Assembly: GCF_900109365.1 (NCBI RefSeq)
Contig: NZ_FNZR01000009.1
Coordinates: 186,001 to 250,000, forward strand
DNA: 64,000 nt
Origin: Parapedobacter koreensis
GTDB lineage: Bacteria > Bacteroidota > Bacteroidia > Sphingobacteriales > Sphingobacteriaceae
Reading direction: 5' to 3'
Positions 45,225 to 56,100 of this stretch are shown here, piece after piece; within the stretch, counting starts at the first letter, position 1, and each line of letters opens with the position of its first letter. Below the pieces are notes generated by a model. The model was given only the letters and a program-made list of their open reading frames with translations, made no database searches and was not told where the DNA came from. Position numbers and translations under genes: made by a program.

Positions 45225-47123
45225 TTAATAACCCGGATTCTGCACCAGTTGTCCATTGCGGTTCATCTCATCGCGATGAATGGCAATGAAATACATCTTA
45301 TCCAGCCATTGCCGGTTTTCGATACCCGGATCAATGGTACCCACCGTATAAGTATAGTCATAGCTATCCGGGTCATAGCGGTACGTCGAGACATTGCTGC
45401 CTGCTTTCAGCCTGCCGAATACACGCATGATGCCCACCTTTCTCCCCAACGCCTCGGCAGCAATCATCCAGCGGCGTGCATCGTGGAACCGATGTTCTTC
45501 GTAGGCCAGTTCGATACGTCGTTCATTACGATAGGCATCCCGCAATGCATCCCCCGATGCCGTAATGGCCGGCAGCCCCGCACGGAAGCGAATGCGGTTG
45601 AGCCAAGTCCTTGCCTCCGCCTCATTTCCCAATTCGATGCTGGCCTCGATATAATTCAGTACCACTTCCGTATAGCGCAATACCGGCCAGGGAATAAACT
45701 GACGTGTGTTTTGGTCAACTACGGTTGGGTCGGGATCGATAAACTTACGGATATAATAGCCGGTATATGATCCGTTCCAATCTTCCACACTGCTGTTTCG
45801 GGTATCCAGGCCATAATGGATCACCGTATTTCCCCCTTGCCGCACCTCATATTGGCCGGTCTGGATTTGGTTTGCCGGATCGCGGCCTGCCACGTCTGCC
45901 GTGCGTGGCTTCCAATCGGCACCATCATAAAGAATAGCCGCATAGAAACGCGGGTCGCGGTTTGTATAGGGTGCAGCGGCATGCGCAGGGTCACTCCAGT
46001 CAAACGGCGAACCATCTACCATGCCATAGTCGTCTACCAATTGCTGCGTAGGCGTATTTCCTGCCCAATTATGATACCCATTCGGGCCATTGTTGCGCCC
46101 CACGTAGTTGCCCCCTTCGTCTTTGAGGTCAATGAAAAAACGACCCAATATCAGGTCTGCCTTGCCGTCTGCCGGCACGGTATTGCTACCGCCGGCCATA
46201 GCGATGGACAGGTAGTTGGCCGTCGCTTCTTCTGGTGTCACAGGCTCGGTCAAATCCAGCATATATCCCGGACCGAAAGCATCCATCACAGCTTTTGCGG
46301 CTGTCTGGGCACGTTGCCACCGCTCTGTCCGGCTGCCGCTGGTATAGCCCACATACTCCGGATTTGAATAATTTGCGATAGTCTCTGAATGAGTAGACGC
46401 GGTTGGAATGTCGTGCAGGTCGCTCGCTGCTTTAGTAAGCACACGAGCTTTCAATGCAAGCGCAGCGGCCGCAGAAGCCCGGCCATCCACTATCGGTGCA
46501 TCAGCAAGCAATTCAGCTGCTTGGTCGCAATCTGCCACGATAAATTCCACGTTTTCTTCGAAGGTATTCCGGGCAATCGTGTAGTCTTGCTCACCCAGCC
46601 CATAAACACTGTCTACCAGGGGAACCGCCCCGTAATACCTCAACAACTCCGTATAGAAAAAGGCGCGCAAGAAATAAGCTTGCCCCATCAATTGGCTGGC
46701 GATAGCTGACGAGTTGTCAAACTGGGGGTTCGCCAGGTTTTGGATAGCGATATTGGCAGCACGGATGCGCCGGTATAAATTGCCCCAATTGTGTGTTCCG
46801 CCGCTGATCTGGCTATTCCAGCCTTGGTCAGCATCGTTCGAACGGGCCTCCGTAATGGTATTAATACCTCGTCCCGGGTGGGTAAACATGGCTTCATCAG
46901 ATAAAGAGGCCAACATCTCCTCGTCAAATCCGCCTTGCCCGAAGCCATTGTATATTTCCGTCACAAACGCCTCCGCAAGTCCTGCATCTTGCCAGGTCTC
47001 TTCTTCGGGCACCTCGTTGAGCGGCCGCGTGCTGACAAAGTCATCATTGCAGCCCATCGCACAGATTGTTATCAAAAACAACCCCTGTACTACCGTATGA
47101 TATTTTTTAAGTATGTTCATCAC
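45225..47123 (-). CDS. SusD/RagB-family nutrient-binding lipoprotein
   Basis: 632 residues (ATG at 47123 or 47120). A lipoprotein signal with lipobox AMGC is followed by the SusD start FVSTRPLNEVPEEETWQDA. TPR-type helices come next (QLMGQAYFLRAFFYTELLRY), and the C-terminus has YRNERRIELAYEEHRFHDAR, a variant of the ER-x-E-L-A-F-E-x-x-R-x-x-D motif, and QLVQNPGY. SusD proteins cap the SusC barrel and bind the substrate. It starts 16 nt after susC. Confidence 0.96.
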   Translation of the reverse strand: MMNILKKYHTVVQGLFLITICAMGCNDDFVSTRPLNEVPEEETWQDAGLAEAFVTEIYNGFGQGGFDEEMLASLSDEAMFTHPGRGINTITEARSNDADQGWNSQISGGTHNWGNLYRRIRAANIAIQNLANPQFDNSSAIASQLMGQAYFLRAFFYTELLRYYGAVPLVDSVYGLGEQDYTIARNTFEENVEFIVADCDQAAELLADAPIVDGRASAAAALALKARVLTKAASDLHDIPTASTHSETIANYSNPEYVGYTSGSRTERWQRAQTAAKAVMDAFGPGYMLDLTEPVTPEEATANYLSIAMAGGSNTVPADGKADLILGRFFIDLKDEGGNYVGRNNGPNGYHNWAGNTPTQQLVDDYGMVDGSPFDWSDPAHAAAPYTNRDPRFYAAILYDGADWKPRTADVAGRDPANQIQTGQYEVRQGGNTVIHYGLDTRNSSVEDWNGSYTGYYIRKFIDPDPTVVDQNTRQFIPWPVLRYTEVVLNYIEASIELGNEAEARTWLNRIRFRAGLPAITASGDALRDAYRNERRIELAYEEHRFHDARRWMIAAEALGRKVGIMRVFGRLKAGSNVSTYRYDPDSYDYTYTVGTIDPGIENRQWLDKMYFIAIHRDEMNRNGQLVQNPGY

Positions 47124-47139
47124 TTTGTTTTTTTAACGT

Positions 47140-50100
47140 TTAAAATGTCACCGCTATGCCCGTATTCAGTAGTCGGGCCTGTGGATAATATTGTCCCGTT
47201 GAGTTGGTCGATTCCGGATCGTAAACGCCGATCTTGCTCCATGTAAGCAAATTAAATCCGCTCACATAAATCCGCAAATTGCTGATGCCCGCAGGTTTCA
47301 TCCATTGCGCAGGGAAGGTATACCCCAATTCGAGGTTTTTCAAACGGATGTAATCGGTGCTCCGCAACCAGTAGGTATTGCCCGATGAGTAGTATTGGTC
47401 GCTACGGTCGGTAATCCGCGGATGCTGGCCACTGGGTGCGTCTACCCGCCAACGATTTTCATAAAAATCAAGCAAATAATTACCAATGGCCCCCGATTCA
47501 TCCGTGCCCACACGCAATTCGCCACCCGTGGCACCTTGGAAGAGCACAGTCAGATCAAACCCTTTGTATTGCAGTCCGAGGTTCAATCCACCTTGGAAGG
47601 TAGGTATGGTATTCTTATCGCGCCTCACGCGATCATCCGGTGTAATAGCGCCATCGCCGTCGTAATCCACAAACTTCACGTCTCCCGGCCGGAGCGAATT
47701 AGTGACGGCACCATAGTCTATGGTATTGGCCGCGATCTCGGCTTCGTCACGGAATACACCATCATAGATGTAATACAATTGGGAATTGATAGTCCTGCCT
47801 GTTGACCGCTGCCATTCGGGTGCACCCGGTGCTTCATCCCAGAAAAGGATCTCATTTTTGGCATAACCGCCATTCAGGCTCACATTCAAGTTCCAATCAC
47901 CAAATTGATTGGTATATCCGGCACTAAAATCCCACCCTTTATTTTCGACAATGCCTATATTCTCAGCGGGCAGTGTCATCCCCGTACTCTGTGGGATAGA
48001 TGCGTTTCTTTGCCACAGGATACTTTCGCGTTTATTCCTGAACCATTCTACAGTAAAATTGAACTTCCCATCCATCAGTTGCCCGTCGAGCCCTACATTA
48101 TAGTTGTTGGCCACTTCCCACGTGATGAACATATTGGGAACCCGGCTTTCATACAGGGTTTTGACCAGTTCATTGCTGACGACATAGGTACCAAAACCAT
48201 AAGTGGAGAAATATTGATATTCTTGCAAGGTCGCTTCTCCGTTGTCATCATGATCGTAGTAAATATTGTCATTCCCCATCTGTCCATATGATCCGCGGAG
48301 CTTGAAGTAATTGACAAATGGCACGTTGTCTTTCCAGAAATTTTCTTCTGAAATCATCCAGCCGGCCATCACGCCCGGAAAGAAACCGTATCGGCTGTCT
48401 TCAGGAAACATATACGAGCCATCATACCGCCAGAGAAATTCCGCCATGTACTTGCTCTTGTAGTTGTAACCTACACGCCCAAAATAATTGAGCCTCGCGC
48501 GTTCCCATGCACTGCCATCATTGTTTTTCTCGGCATCACCTCCGGCAAACAAGTAGTCAATAGCCGCAGAAATAAAGTACCTCCTGAATGCATTGAAGTT
48601 GTCATTACGAATCGTTTCACGGTTTACACCGGCCAATAGGTTAATGGTATGATCGCCAAACGTGCGGTCATAGGTCAATACGCCACCTAATAATACGTTC
48701 ATCTGGTCTTCATCCCCTTGGGTAAGCCGGGGATCCGCCGGACCGCGTTCGCCCCGCACTAATAAAGGTGTCACACCATCATCTTCATAGTCGCCCTGCC
48801 AGGTATAGAGATACCATGGGATTTCCCAGCGCTTGGTTTTACGCACATACTTGTCAATGGATGCTGTACCGCTGAATTTCAAGCCCTCTACCCAAGGGAC
48901 GGTAATATCCACCTGTCCATTGGTTTGGAAATAATACCGTTTATCCCGGTCATATCCTGTTTGGTTAGTAGTGATGACTACCGGATTTTCTCCGTATTCG
49001 ATATCCGGCCCCGGGAGTCCATTGGGCCAATAAGCTGGCTCCGTGGGAATGCCACGCATCAACATACGGAAAATAGCGCCTGCCGTTTTTGTGGGAAATT
49101 CCCGATCTTCCTGCCTGCCTAAGATGCCTACCTTTGTGCTGATGTATTTATTGATATTCGCATCCAGATTGACCCGGATATCGTATTGCGAATAGCCTGT
49201 TGCCGAGTTTTTGTAATAAGCATCCTGATTTTGATAGCCAATGGAGGTAAGGTATTTGACATCCTCTGTCCCACCACTGATTTGCAGGTTGTGCTGCGAT
49301 TGGGGCGACCAGTTTTTCAACGTAGCGTCATACCAGTTGGTATTAGGGTGTCCCCAAGGATCCGAGCCATCGGCAAACAGTTGGAAGTCTTCCGGCGAAA
49401 ATGGTGCCGTAAGCACGGTGTTATCAGGTCTGGTATAAGAGCCCGCTTCCCGGAATGCAGTTTGTGCCGGGGACCATTCTGATACGGGCAATTTGAAAAT
49501 TTCCAGTTCATTCCGCATCTCGGCATACTGTGCAGCGTCGGCGAGCGCTGGGATGACCGTCGGTTGCGAAAAGGCTTGATTAAAGGTATAAGACAGGGAG
49601 GGTTTTCCGGATTGCCCCCGCTTGGTGGTGATGAGGATAACGCCATTGGCAGCGCGGGCACCATAAATTGCTGCTGAAGCGTCTTTCAGTACCGATATAT
49701 TGTCGATATCGGCCGGGCTGAGCCGCTCGAATCCTCCGGCACGTGCTGGGATACCATCAATGACAATCAATGGATCGCTGTTTCCCAAAGTGTTGGTGCC
49801 CCGTATCCGTATAGCTGCTCCGTCATAGCCGGGTTCAGCACTACCTTGGGTGGCTACTACGCCCGGCAAGCGTCCTGCCAACGCATTAGATACGTTTACC
49901 GTAGGTGACTTCATCAATTCGGCACTTTTGACTGAAGCAACGGACCCCGTAATGTTCTCCCGCTTCTGGGTACCATACCCCACCACCACGACTTCTTCAA
50001 GGTTGGCCATGGATTCGTCCAGTTCCAACTGTATATCTATTCGTTCCCTATCCGCGACAAGGGTTTGGGATGTATAGCCCACAAACGAGAAGACCAGCGA

Positions 50101-50421
50101 ACTCCCCTTTGCCACTTCCAAACTATAGTTTCCTTCGTCATTCGTCGCCGTGCCCGTGGTACTGCCCGCCACAGCGACAGATACACCGCCAATAGGCATT
50201 CCTTGTGCATCCGTCACTTTCCCCTGAACCGTCAACGTGCCTTCCTGCGCCAATAAGCGGTTTCCGAAAATGGGCAACGCTACCCATAATAAAACAGCAA
50301 GCATTAGCAGCAATAGCCTATGGCAACGACTATGCAGCTTGCACTGAAATCGGCGCAATACAGCGGCACCTATCCAAGAATCCACCCGAATAGGAACATG
50401 CCCAACTAACATTTCCATCAT
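47140..50421 (-). CDS. SusC/RagA-family TonB-linked outer-membrane protein
   Basis: 1093 residues. A long N-terminal region leads into a hydrophobic signal segment (about 36-58, LLLLMLAVLLWVALPIFGNR), so the true start may be one of the later ATGs. Then follow a carboxypeptidase-like domain (about 64-145, VQGKVTDAQGMPIGGVSVAV), a TonB plug (from EEVVVVGYGTQKRENITGSV to ISVLKDASAAIYGARAANG) and a 22-strand barrel. There is no STN domain and no sigma/FecR pair nearby, unlike the receptor at the left edge. It pairs with the susD gene 16 nt downstream. Substrate unknown; the flanking redox and isomerase genes suggest a sugar or glycoside. Confidence 0.96.
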   Translation of the reverse strand: MMEMLVGHVPIRVDSWIGAAVLRRFQCKLHSRCHRLLLLMLAVLLWVALPIFGNRLLAQEGTLTVQGKVTDAQGMPIGGVSVAVAGSTTGTATNDEGNYSLEVAKGSSLVFSFVGYTSQTLVADRERIDIQLELDESMANLEEVVVVGYGTQKRENITGSVASVKSAELMKSPTVNVSNALAGRLPGVVATQGSAEPGYDGAAIRIRGTNTLGNSDPLIVIDGIPARAGGFERLSPADIDNISVLKDASAAIYGARAANGVILITTKRGQSGKPSLSYTFNQAFSQPTVIPALADAAQYAEMRNELEIFKLPVSEWSPAQTAFREAGSYTRPDNTVLTAPFSPEDFQLFADGSDPWGHPNTNWYDATLKNWSPQSQHNLQISGGTEDVKYLTSIGYQNQDAYYKNSATGYSQYDIRVNLDANINKYISTKVGILGRQEDREFPTKTAGAIFRMLMRGIPTEPAYWPNGLPGPDIEYGENPVVITTNQTGYDRDKRYYFQTNGQVDITVPWVEGLKFSGTASIDKYVRKTKRWEIPWYLYTWQGDYEDDGVTPLLVRGERGPADPRLTQGDEDQMNVLLGGVLTYDRTFGDHTINLLAGVNRETIRNDNFNAFRRYFISAAIDYLFAGGDAEKNNDGSAWERARLNYFGRVGYNYKSKYMAEFLWRYDGSYMFPEDSRYGFFPGVMAGWMISEENFWKDNVPFVNYFKLRGSYGQMGNDNIYYDHDDNGEATLQEYQYFSTYGFGTYVVSNELVKTLYESRVPNMFITWEVANNYNVGLDGQLMDGKFNFTVEWFRNKRESILWQRNASIPQSTGMTLPAENIGIVENKGWDFSAGYTNQFGDWNLNVSLNGGYAKNEILFWDEAPGAPEWQRSTGRTINSQLYYIYDGVFRDEAEIAANTIDYGAVTNSLRPGDVKFVDYDGDGAITPDDRVRRDKNTIPTFQGGLNLGLQYKGFDLTVLFQGATGGELRVGTDESGAIGNYLLDFYENRWRVDAPSGQHPRITDRSDQYYSSGNTYWLRSTDYIRLKNLELGYTFPAQWMKPAGISNLRIYVSGFNLLTWSKIGVYDPESTNSTGQYYPQARLLNTGIAVTF

Positions 50422-50814
50422 AATTATGTGTTTTAATAAGTTAACTAATGGTTATTTAATAAGTATTAATTGTGATTCTTGAAGATAAAGCAGCCAGATG
50501 TATCCCAAAGGGAACAACAAGTTATAAAAAGGCAATAAACGATGTCGGTTATACCGTGGTGTGTCTGAAATTCATAACTTTGGTTCTTTTTTAAAGGCAA
50601 ATGCACATCGCGTGAACAATGGAGTAAATTGAAAGCCCGCGATAGCGTTTTATCGTTAGATAAACACTTATACTTCCTCGTTGTTTTCCGAAAAATCAGC
50701 TAAATATTTTTTTCTTTGTGTGCTTGGGAAGCGTCACTACTACTGGCGGTGACGACAAGATTTGAATTTTCAATCCGGAAGGCTTACATTAGCCTATAAT
50801 ATAATAAGAAACAC
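50422..50814. other. Divergent intergenic region between susC and the TIM-barrel gene
   Basis: 393 nt without a gene. One exact TAnnTTTG match (TAACTTTG, 50575-50582) lies on the plus strand but is about 230 nt from the next start. No strong dyad, terminator or small open frame with a ribosome site was seen. AT-rich stretches (50430-50480, 50690-50715) probably hold the promoters of both genes. Confidence 0.4.
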
Positions 50815-51798
50815 ATGAATACCAATAGACGTACATTTTTGAAGCACGCCGGAGTTGGCCTCGCAACAGCCTATTTCGCACCTTCCTTGCTTTCCTGCTC
50901 CTCGCAGCAGGTCCCCGCTTCCACGCTGCAGGAAATTGGCTTACAGCTTTACACGCTTCGCGAGCAATTGGCCGACGATGTGTCTGCAACGCTTGCGCGT
51001 GTTGCCGAAATCGGCTATGATTATGTGGAGACATTCGGGGCTGAAATCAACAATGGCAAAGACACCGCTTTCTGGGGAATGGATACTGGAAATGTAATCA
51101 AATTACTGGATCAATATGGATTAAAAACCTACAGTGGCCATTACGATTTGTCTGAACTCTTAACGCCAGGGAACGGTGATGAAGAGGTGTTAAAAGTTTC
51201 CATTGATATGGCGGCCCGTCTACAGCAACAATACGTGATTGCACCTGCCCCACCGATGCTGCTTATCGACAAGCTAACTGCCGACGATTATCGTTTTATG
51301 GCAGACCAACTTAACAAGGGTGGAGAACTTGCCGTACAATCTGGCCTAAAAATCGGTTACCACAACCATTTCTGGGAATTCAGAACGCTAGAAGGCGGAC
51401 GTAAGGGATTGGATATCCTGATTGAGAACACCGACAAGGACCTAGTCGTATTTGAGCTCGACTTGTTCTGGAGTGAAAAATCAGGTACAGACAGCGCTGC
51501 TTATTTTGAAAAACATCCCGGCCGCTTCCCTCTTTGGCATATCAAGGACATTGATAAATCGAATACTACGATAGTCACAGGTCCTGATTACGACAGCAAA
51601 CCGATGATGGAGATAACTTCCTCCATCACCTACACCGAAGTGGGGACAGGAATCATTGATTTCAAGAAAATATTGGTCGAAGAAAAAACAGCAGGATTGC
51701 AGTATGCCATTGTCGAACAAGATGTCATCACCATTGATCCATTTGACAGCATCGCCAAAAGCTACGATTATGTAAAAAATGAACTGTTAGGCAGCTAG
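50815..51798 (+). CDS. Exported sugar phosphate isomerase/epimerase-like TIM-barrel protein
   Basis: 327 residues. The N-terminus has a Tat motif (NRRTFLKHAG) and a lipobox (LLSC), so it is probably a Tat-exported lipoprotein. The AP-endonuclease-2-like TIM barrel shows IGLQLYTLREQLADDVSATL, ARVAEIGYDYVETFG, KIGYHNHFWEF, VVFELDLFWSEKSG and PLWHIKDIDKS, with candidate metal ligands H, E and D in these strands. Relatives isomerise keto sugars, and some cleave 3-keto-glycosides by elimination. It faces away from susC and ends 1 nt before the convergent tolC-like gene. Confidence 0.9.
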   Translation: MNTNRRTFLKHAGVGLATAYFAPSLLSCSSQQVPASTLQEIGLQLYTLREQLADDVSATLARVAEIGYDYVETFGAEINNGKDTAFWGMDTGNVIKLLDQYGLKTYSGHYDLSELLTPGNGDEEVLKVSIDMAARLQQQYVIAPAPPMLLIDKLTADDYRFMADQLNKGGELAVQSGLKIGYHNHFWEFRTLEGGRKGLDILIENTDKDLVVFELDLFWSEKSGTDSAAYFEKHPGRFPLWHIKDIDKSNTTIVTGPDYDSKPMMEITSSITYTEVGTGIIDFKKILVEEKTAGLQYAIVEQDVITIDPFDSIAKSYDYVKNELLGS

Positions 51799-51799
51799 C

Positions 51800-53080
51800 C
51801 TACCGACCCGTCACTTGCTGGTAGTTCGTTATGGCCAGCTTGTAACGGCTTCTTGCTTCGGTAAGTTTGTCTATTGTTTCTGCCTTCAATGCCTGCGCTT
51901 CCAACAGATCGGATAGTGCAACGAGGCCATTGTTGTAGCTATCCCGATTGACTTTTACGTTTTCAGTGGCCTGCAATAGTGTTTCTTCCATAAGGCGTAT
52001 CTGCTCGCTAGCTTCGTTCAGATCCGTCCATGCCTGTTCCACCTGCAAGAGGAGCAGCCCTTTATGGTCTTCCAACGTATTTTGGGTAGCTTGTTCCTTG
52101 TTTTTCATTTCCTGGAGTTTAGGTTTCCTACCCCACCAATCCGAAATGGGAATGGAAACCGAGGCATAGACCATGCCGTTAAAAACACCTTGCTGCCCAG
52201 GTTCAAACTGGTTGAGATAATATCCTGCGGCCCCTATGCCCACCGTCGGCAGATAATCGCCTTTTTTCATTTTCGTTTCCAGTGTAGCGGCATCTACCGA
52301 CTTCTCCAGCAATTGGTATTCTGGCCGTTTGGCAAGTACCGCAGCACCGATCACAAAATATGCATCAGGCGCATACACCGTATCCAAGTTATCAGCTAAA
52401 ACAATACCCGATCGGTATTCCATTCCTATCGTCTGGCACAACTGCATCAAGGCCAGTTTTTCTCCGTTTTCAAGCTGCATTTTATTCACTTCCAGTTCGC
52501 GGTGCCTGATGCTCACCCGCAATAGATCATTTTTGGTAATCATGCCGTTTCGATAAGCGTCGTCTACCTGCTTATAAAGCGTATCTAGGAATTGTTGGTA
52601 GCTTGCTAATGTTTGTTGTTTTTCACGGATGGTGATGACCTGCCAGTACTGCTGTTCCATCTTTAGTAAAACTTCGTTTTCGGACAGCCGTTGCCGTCTC
52701 TCCTGTACCTCAACGTTCAGAACAGCAAGCTTATTTCCCATTTTGATTCTGCCCCCGCTGTATAGCGGCTGTACAACGTTCAGATAGCCCAGCGCCAGTT
52801 GATTAAGCAATCCCATATCTCCTCCTGCCGTTTTCATTCGTAGCAAGGGATCTAAAGCCTGCATGCCAATGGCCGACGCACTCACGTTGGGGAAATAATG
52901 GGTATAAGCTTCCTTCCTGACTGCGCGGGCGGCATCCAATGCCAACGTACTGTTCTTAATCTGGTAGTTATAGTTGATGGCCAACTGGCGGCATTGCTCC
53001 AAGGTCAGCGTCTGGCTACGTGCAGACATCCCCATTGCGACAACAAAAAAGCAAATTGCATATATCCGGTTTCTTTTCAT
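51800..53080 (-). CDS. TolC-family outer-membrane efflux protein
   Basis: 426 residues. Signal peptide (cut near SARSQ), then two halves of coiled helices with TolC strands: LTLEQCRQLAINYNYQIKNS, LGYLNVVQPLYSGGRIKMGN, VYASVSIPISDWWGRKPKL and a final ALKAETIDKLTEARSRYKLA. It forms the outer-membrane exit duct for the RND pump encoded 36 nt upstream in the same operon. Substrate unknown. Confidence 0.95.
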   Translation of the reverse strand: MKRNRIYAICFFVVAMGMSARSQTLTLEQCRQLAINYNYQIKNSTLALDAARAVRKEAYTHYFPNVSASAIGMQALDPLLRMKTAGGDMGLLNQLALGYLNVVQPLYSGGRIKMGNKLAVLNVEVQERRQRLSENEVLLKMEQQYWQVITIREKQQTLASYQQFLDTLYKQVDDAYRNGMITKNDLLRVSIRHRELEVNKMQLENGEKLALMQLCQTIGMEYRSGIVLADNLDTVYAPDAYFVIGAAVLAKRPEYQLLEKSVDAATLETKMKKGDYLPTVGIGAAGYYLNQFEPGQQGVFNGMVYASVSIPISDWWGRKPKLQEMKNKEQATQNTLEDHKGLLLLQVEQAWTDLNEASEQIRLMEETLLQATENVKVNRDSYNNGLVALSDLLEAQALKAETIDKLTEARSRYKLAITNYQQVTGR

Positions 53081-53116
53081 GCTGAAGAGAATTACATTAA
53101 AAATGATGGTTTCCTA

Positions 53117-56100
53117 TTAAGCCACTACTGCCTGCTTTGGTTTCCGGTCTTCGTATTTATAGACAAGCCAATACATCAGCGGGAGCATCGTCAGTATGAA
53201 CACCATGGAGATAATCGTCCCGAAACAGATAACCGTACCCATAGGGGCCCATAGCGGGCTTTTGCTCATGATCATGGGGATAACACCCATGGAGGCGGCA
53301 GCCGACGTAAGCAAGATAGGGCGCATCCGCCGCTTTCCGGCTTCGAGGCAAGCCTCCAAGATTGGCATGCGGTGTTTTGCCCGAAGTTCTTCGATGTAAT
53401 CGTACATGATGATTCCATTGCGCACGATGATGCCAATGAGGCTTACCAACCCCAATACGGACGTCAGGCTGAATTCCATATCCATCAGCCAAATACCCAA
53501 AGCGGCACCGAAAAAGCTGAACAGCGTCGAGGCAAACACCAATGACGCCAAACTCACCTTCTTGAAATGGAATACCAGGATAAAAAAGATGATCGCTACA
53601 GAAATAAATAGTCCGCCAACGATTTTGGGGAGCGTTTCTGCGGTATTCTCCTTGATGCCACCATAAGATACTTGGATTTTTTTGTCCTTGATCGTTGCAG
53701 ACAGGCTATCGACCAACGCCTCCACAACCACTTGTGCGGGTTCTACGCGCTCCCCTCTTTTTAGGTCGGCATAGACCGACAAGGTACGTACGCCATTGCG
53801 GCGTACAATTTGCCCTTCGTTCCATCCAACACGCACTGCCGCAACTTGCCTCAGCGGCACCGCGGGTGAAAAAAACCCCGAGACGTATTCATCCGCCACA
53901 TCCGATACCAACGGATCAACGCCCGCCCATTTGGACTTAAGTACTACCGACAATGGGTAGTCACCTTCCCATACGGTGGTAATGGGTAGCCCACCAAACC
54001 GGGAGGTGAGCGCCACGCCCAGCATCCCTTCATTGATGCCCAGCCTATTGGATTCGACCGGATCCACGGCTATCTGAATATCCGGCAGCACCTCTTCGTA
54101 GTTGGTATATACACGCAAGGGGGCGTCCATTTCCTTCATGGCGCGCTGAAGCTGGGCAGCCACCGCTTTAAGATCAGTTATATGCTCCCCACTGAGCCTC
54201 ACCTCGATATCGGCGTCTACGCCAGCCTGATAATCGAGTTGCCTGAATTTGACAAAAGCCCCAGGGTAGCGATAGGCATATGCCGTAGCATATTCATCAA
54301 GCAACGCTATCGTGGCTTCATTCGATACGGTATTGACGATGAACTGGGCAAAATTGGAACCACCGAGTTTCGGGGCGTAGGTCGTCTGGAAACGCGGTGA
54401 ACCGCTTCCCATAAATGTGGTGATGGACCTTATACGTTCGTCTTTACTCAGCACCGCTGCCAAATCTTTTGCAACCGTTTCCGTCTGTGCCAACGAACTT
54501 CCCTGTGGCAGGAAGATTTCCACAGCAAACTGGTTGCGCTCTGCAACGGGCATCAGCTTCAAGGGCAGGTTGAGGAACATCACAACACCAGCCACGGCAG
54601 ACAAGGTTCCTAGGGAAATTGCCAGCTTCGGAAATTGGAACACCTTTTCAAGCACCTTATTATAAAAGGATTGTACATGATCCAAAAACGATTGCTTACG
54701 CCCGGTGGCGTCCAGCTCTTTGCTATGCAACCCTTTGGTGATAAATACGTATTGCAGGTAAGGGACAAACAGCACGGCTACTGCCAATGAAATGCCCAAG
54801 GTAATCAGCACAGTCCATGGAAATGCCTGCACAAAATCATAAAGCTGTCCGGTAAACGTGACGAGAAACGGGAAAAACGTGATGCCGATAGCTAATGTAG
54901 CTGAAAGAATCGCTTTGAAATATTCGCTGGCACTGCTTATGGCAGCTTGCCAACGGGGAATGCCGTGATCCAGTTTTTCCAAATAGCTGTCTACAATGAC
55001 GATGGAATTGTCTACAATCATGCCCAGTACCACCACCAACGCTGCCAGCGTCACCGTATTGAGTTCCATCCCAGACGCATACATCAGGCCCAGTGATATG
55101 AATATGCTGATAGGGATAGTGGCTGCCGCTACACCCGCCACACGCAACGGCAGCAGCATTACCGTGACCAATACCACTGCAGCGATCGCGATAGCCAGCT
55201 CGTTGAGAAAGGTATCAATGGAAGCGCCCACCACTTGGGGTTGATCGGCAATACGGTAGATCTTCACGTCATCAGGCAACGTTTTCTCAAAGCCCTTCAA
55301 TACCTCATCTACGTCCTTGCCGTACTGGACAATGTTGTAGCCTTCCCGCATTTCGGCAGAGAGGATAAGGCTCTTCTTGCCGTTGCTCAGGGTATAGCTG
55401 GATGCTTTTGGATATTCCCTGACCACCTGCCCGATATCTTTCAACCGGATGTGGTTGCCTTGCGGATCAGAATAAACAACCTGCTCCTCCAAATCCCCTT
55501 CGGAGGCAAAAGGCCGTGTGATATGAATGGGAATGATTAGTTCATTGTTGTCAATCTTGCCGGACGATGTTACCATCCCCTTTGTAAGCAACGTTTGGTA
55601 AAGACTGTACAAGTTGATGCCGTAGCTGGCCACCTTCTCTTTATCTACATAGATACCGAGCTGTTCATGCTGTTCGCCGTAGCGCCTAAGGTTGGACACC
55701 GACTCGATGGCCCTAACCCGATTTTCCAACGCCTCCAGATAAGCATCGAGCTGCCGATAGGTTTTGGTATCCGACTCCAACGCGATAAGCAATGCCGAAG
55801 TGTCTCCAAAATCATCATTGGCAATCAATGCCAGTACTCCCGGGGGCAGCTGCGCTTTGAACGTGGATAAGCCATGCTTGATTTTGGACCAAACCTCATC
55901 CTTATTATTCACTTCGTCATTCAACTCTACGAAAATGTATACCATACCGTCCCTGGACTGTGAATACGTTTTGGATTTCCGGACTTCTTTATAGGTAAAA
56001 AGAAACTTTTCCAAGGGTTTGGCCAGTTGCTCTTCCACCTCTGCCGATGTAGCTCCAGGATAAACGCCCACCACGACGCCTTGACGTATAGTAAATACTG

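Noticed and set aside
49186-49664. Small open frames on both strands inside susC
   Set aside because: They are shadow frames of a well-supported 1093-residue receptor gene.
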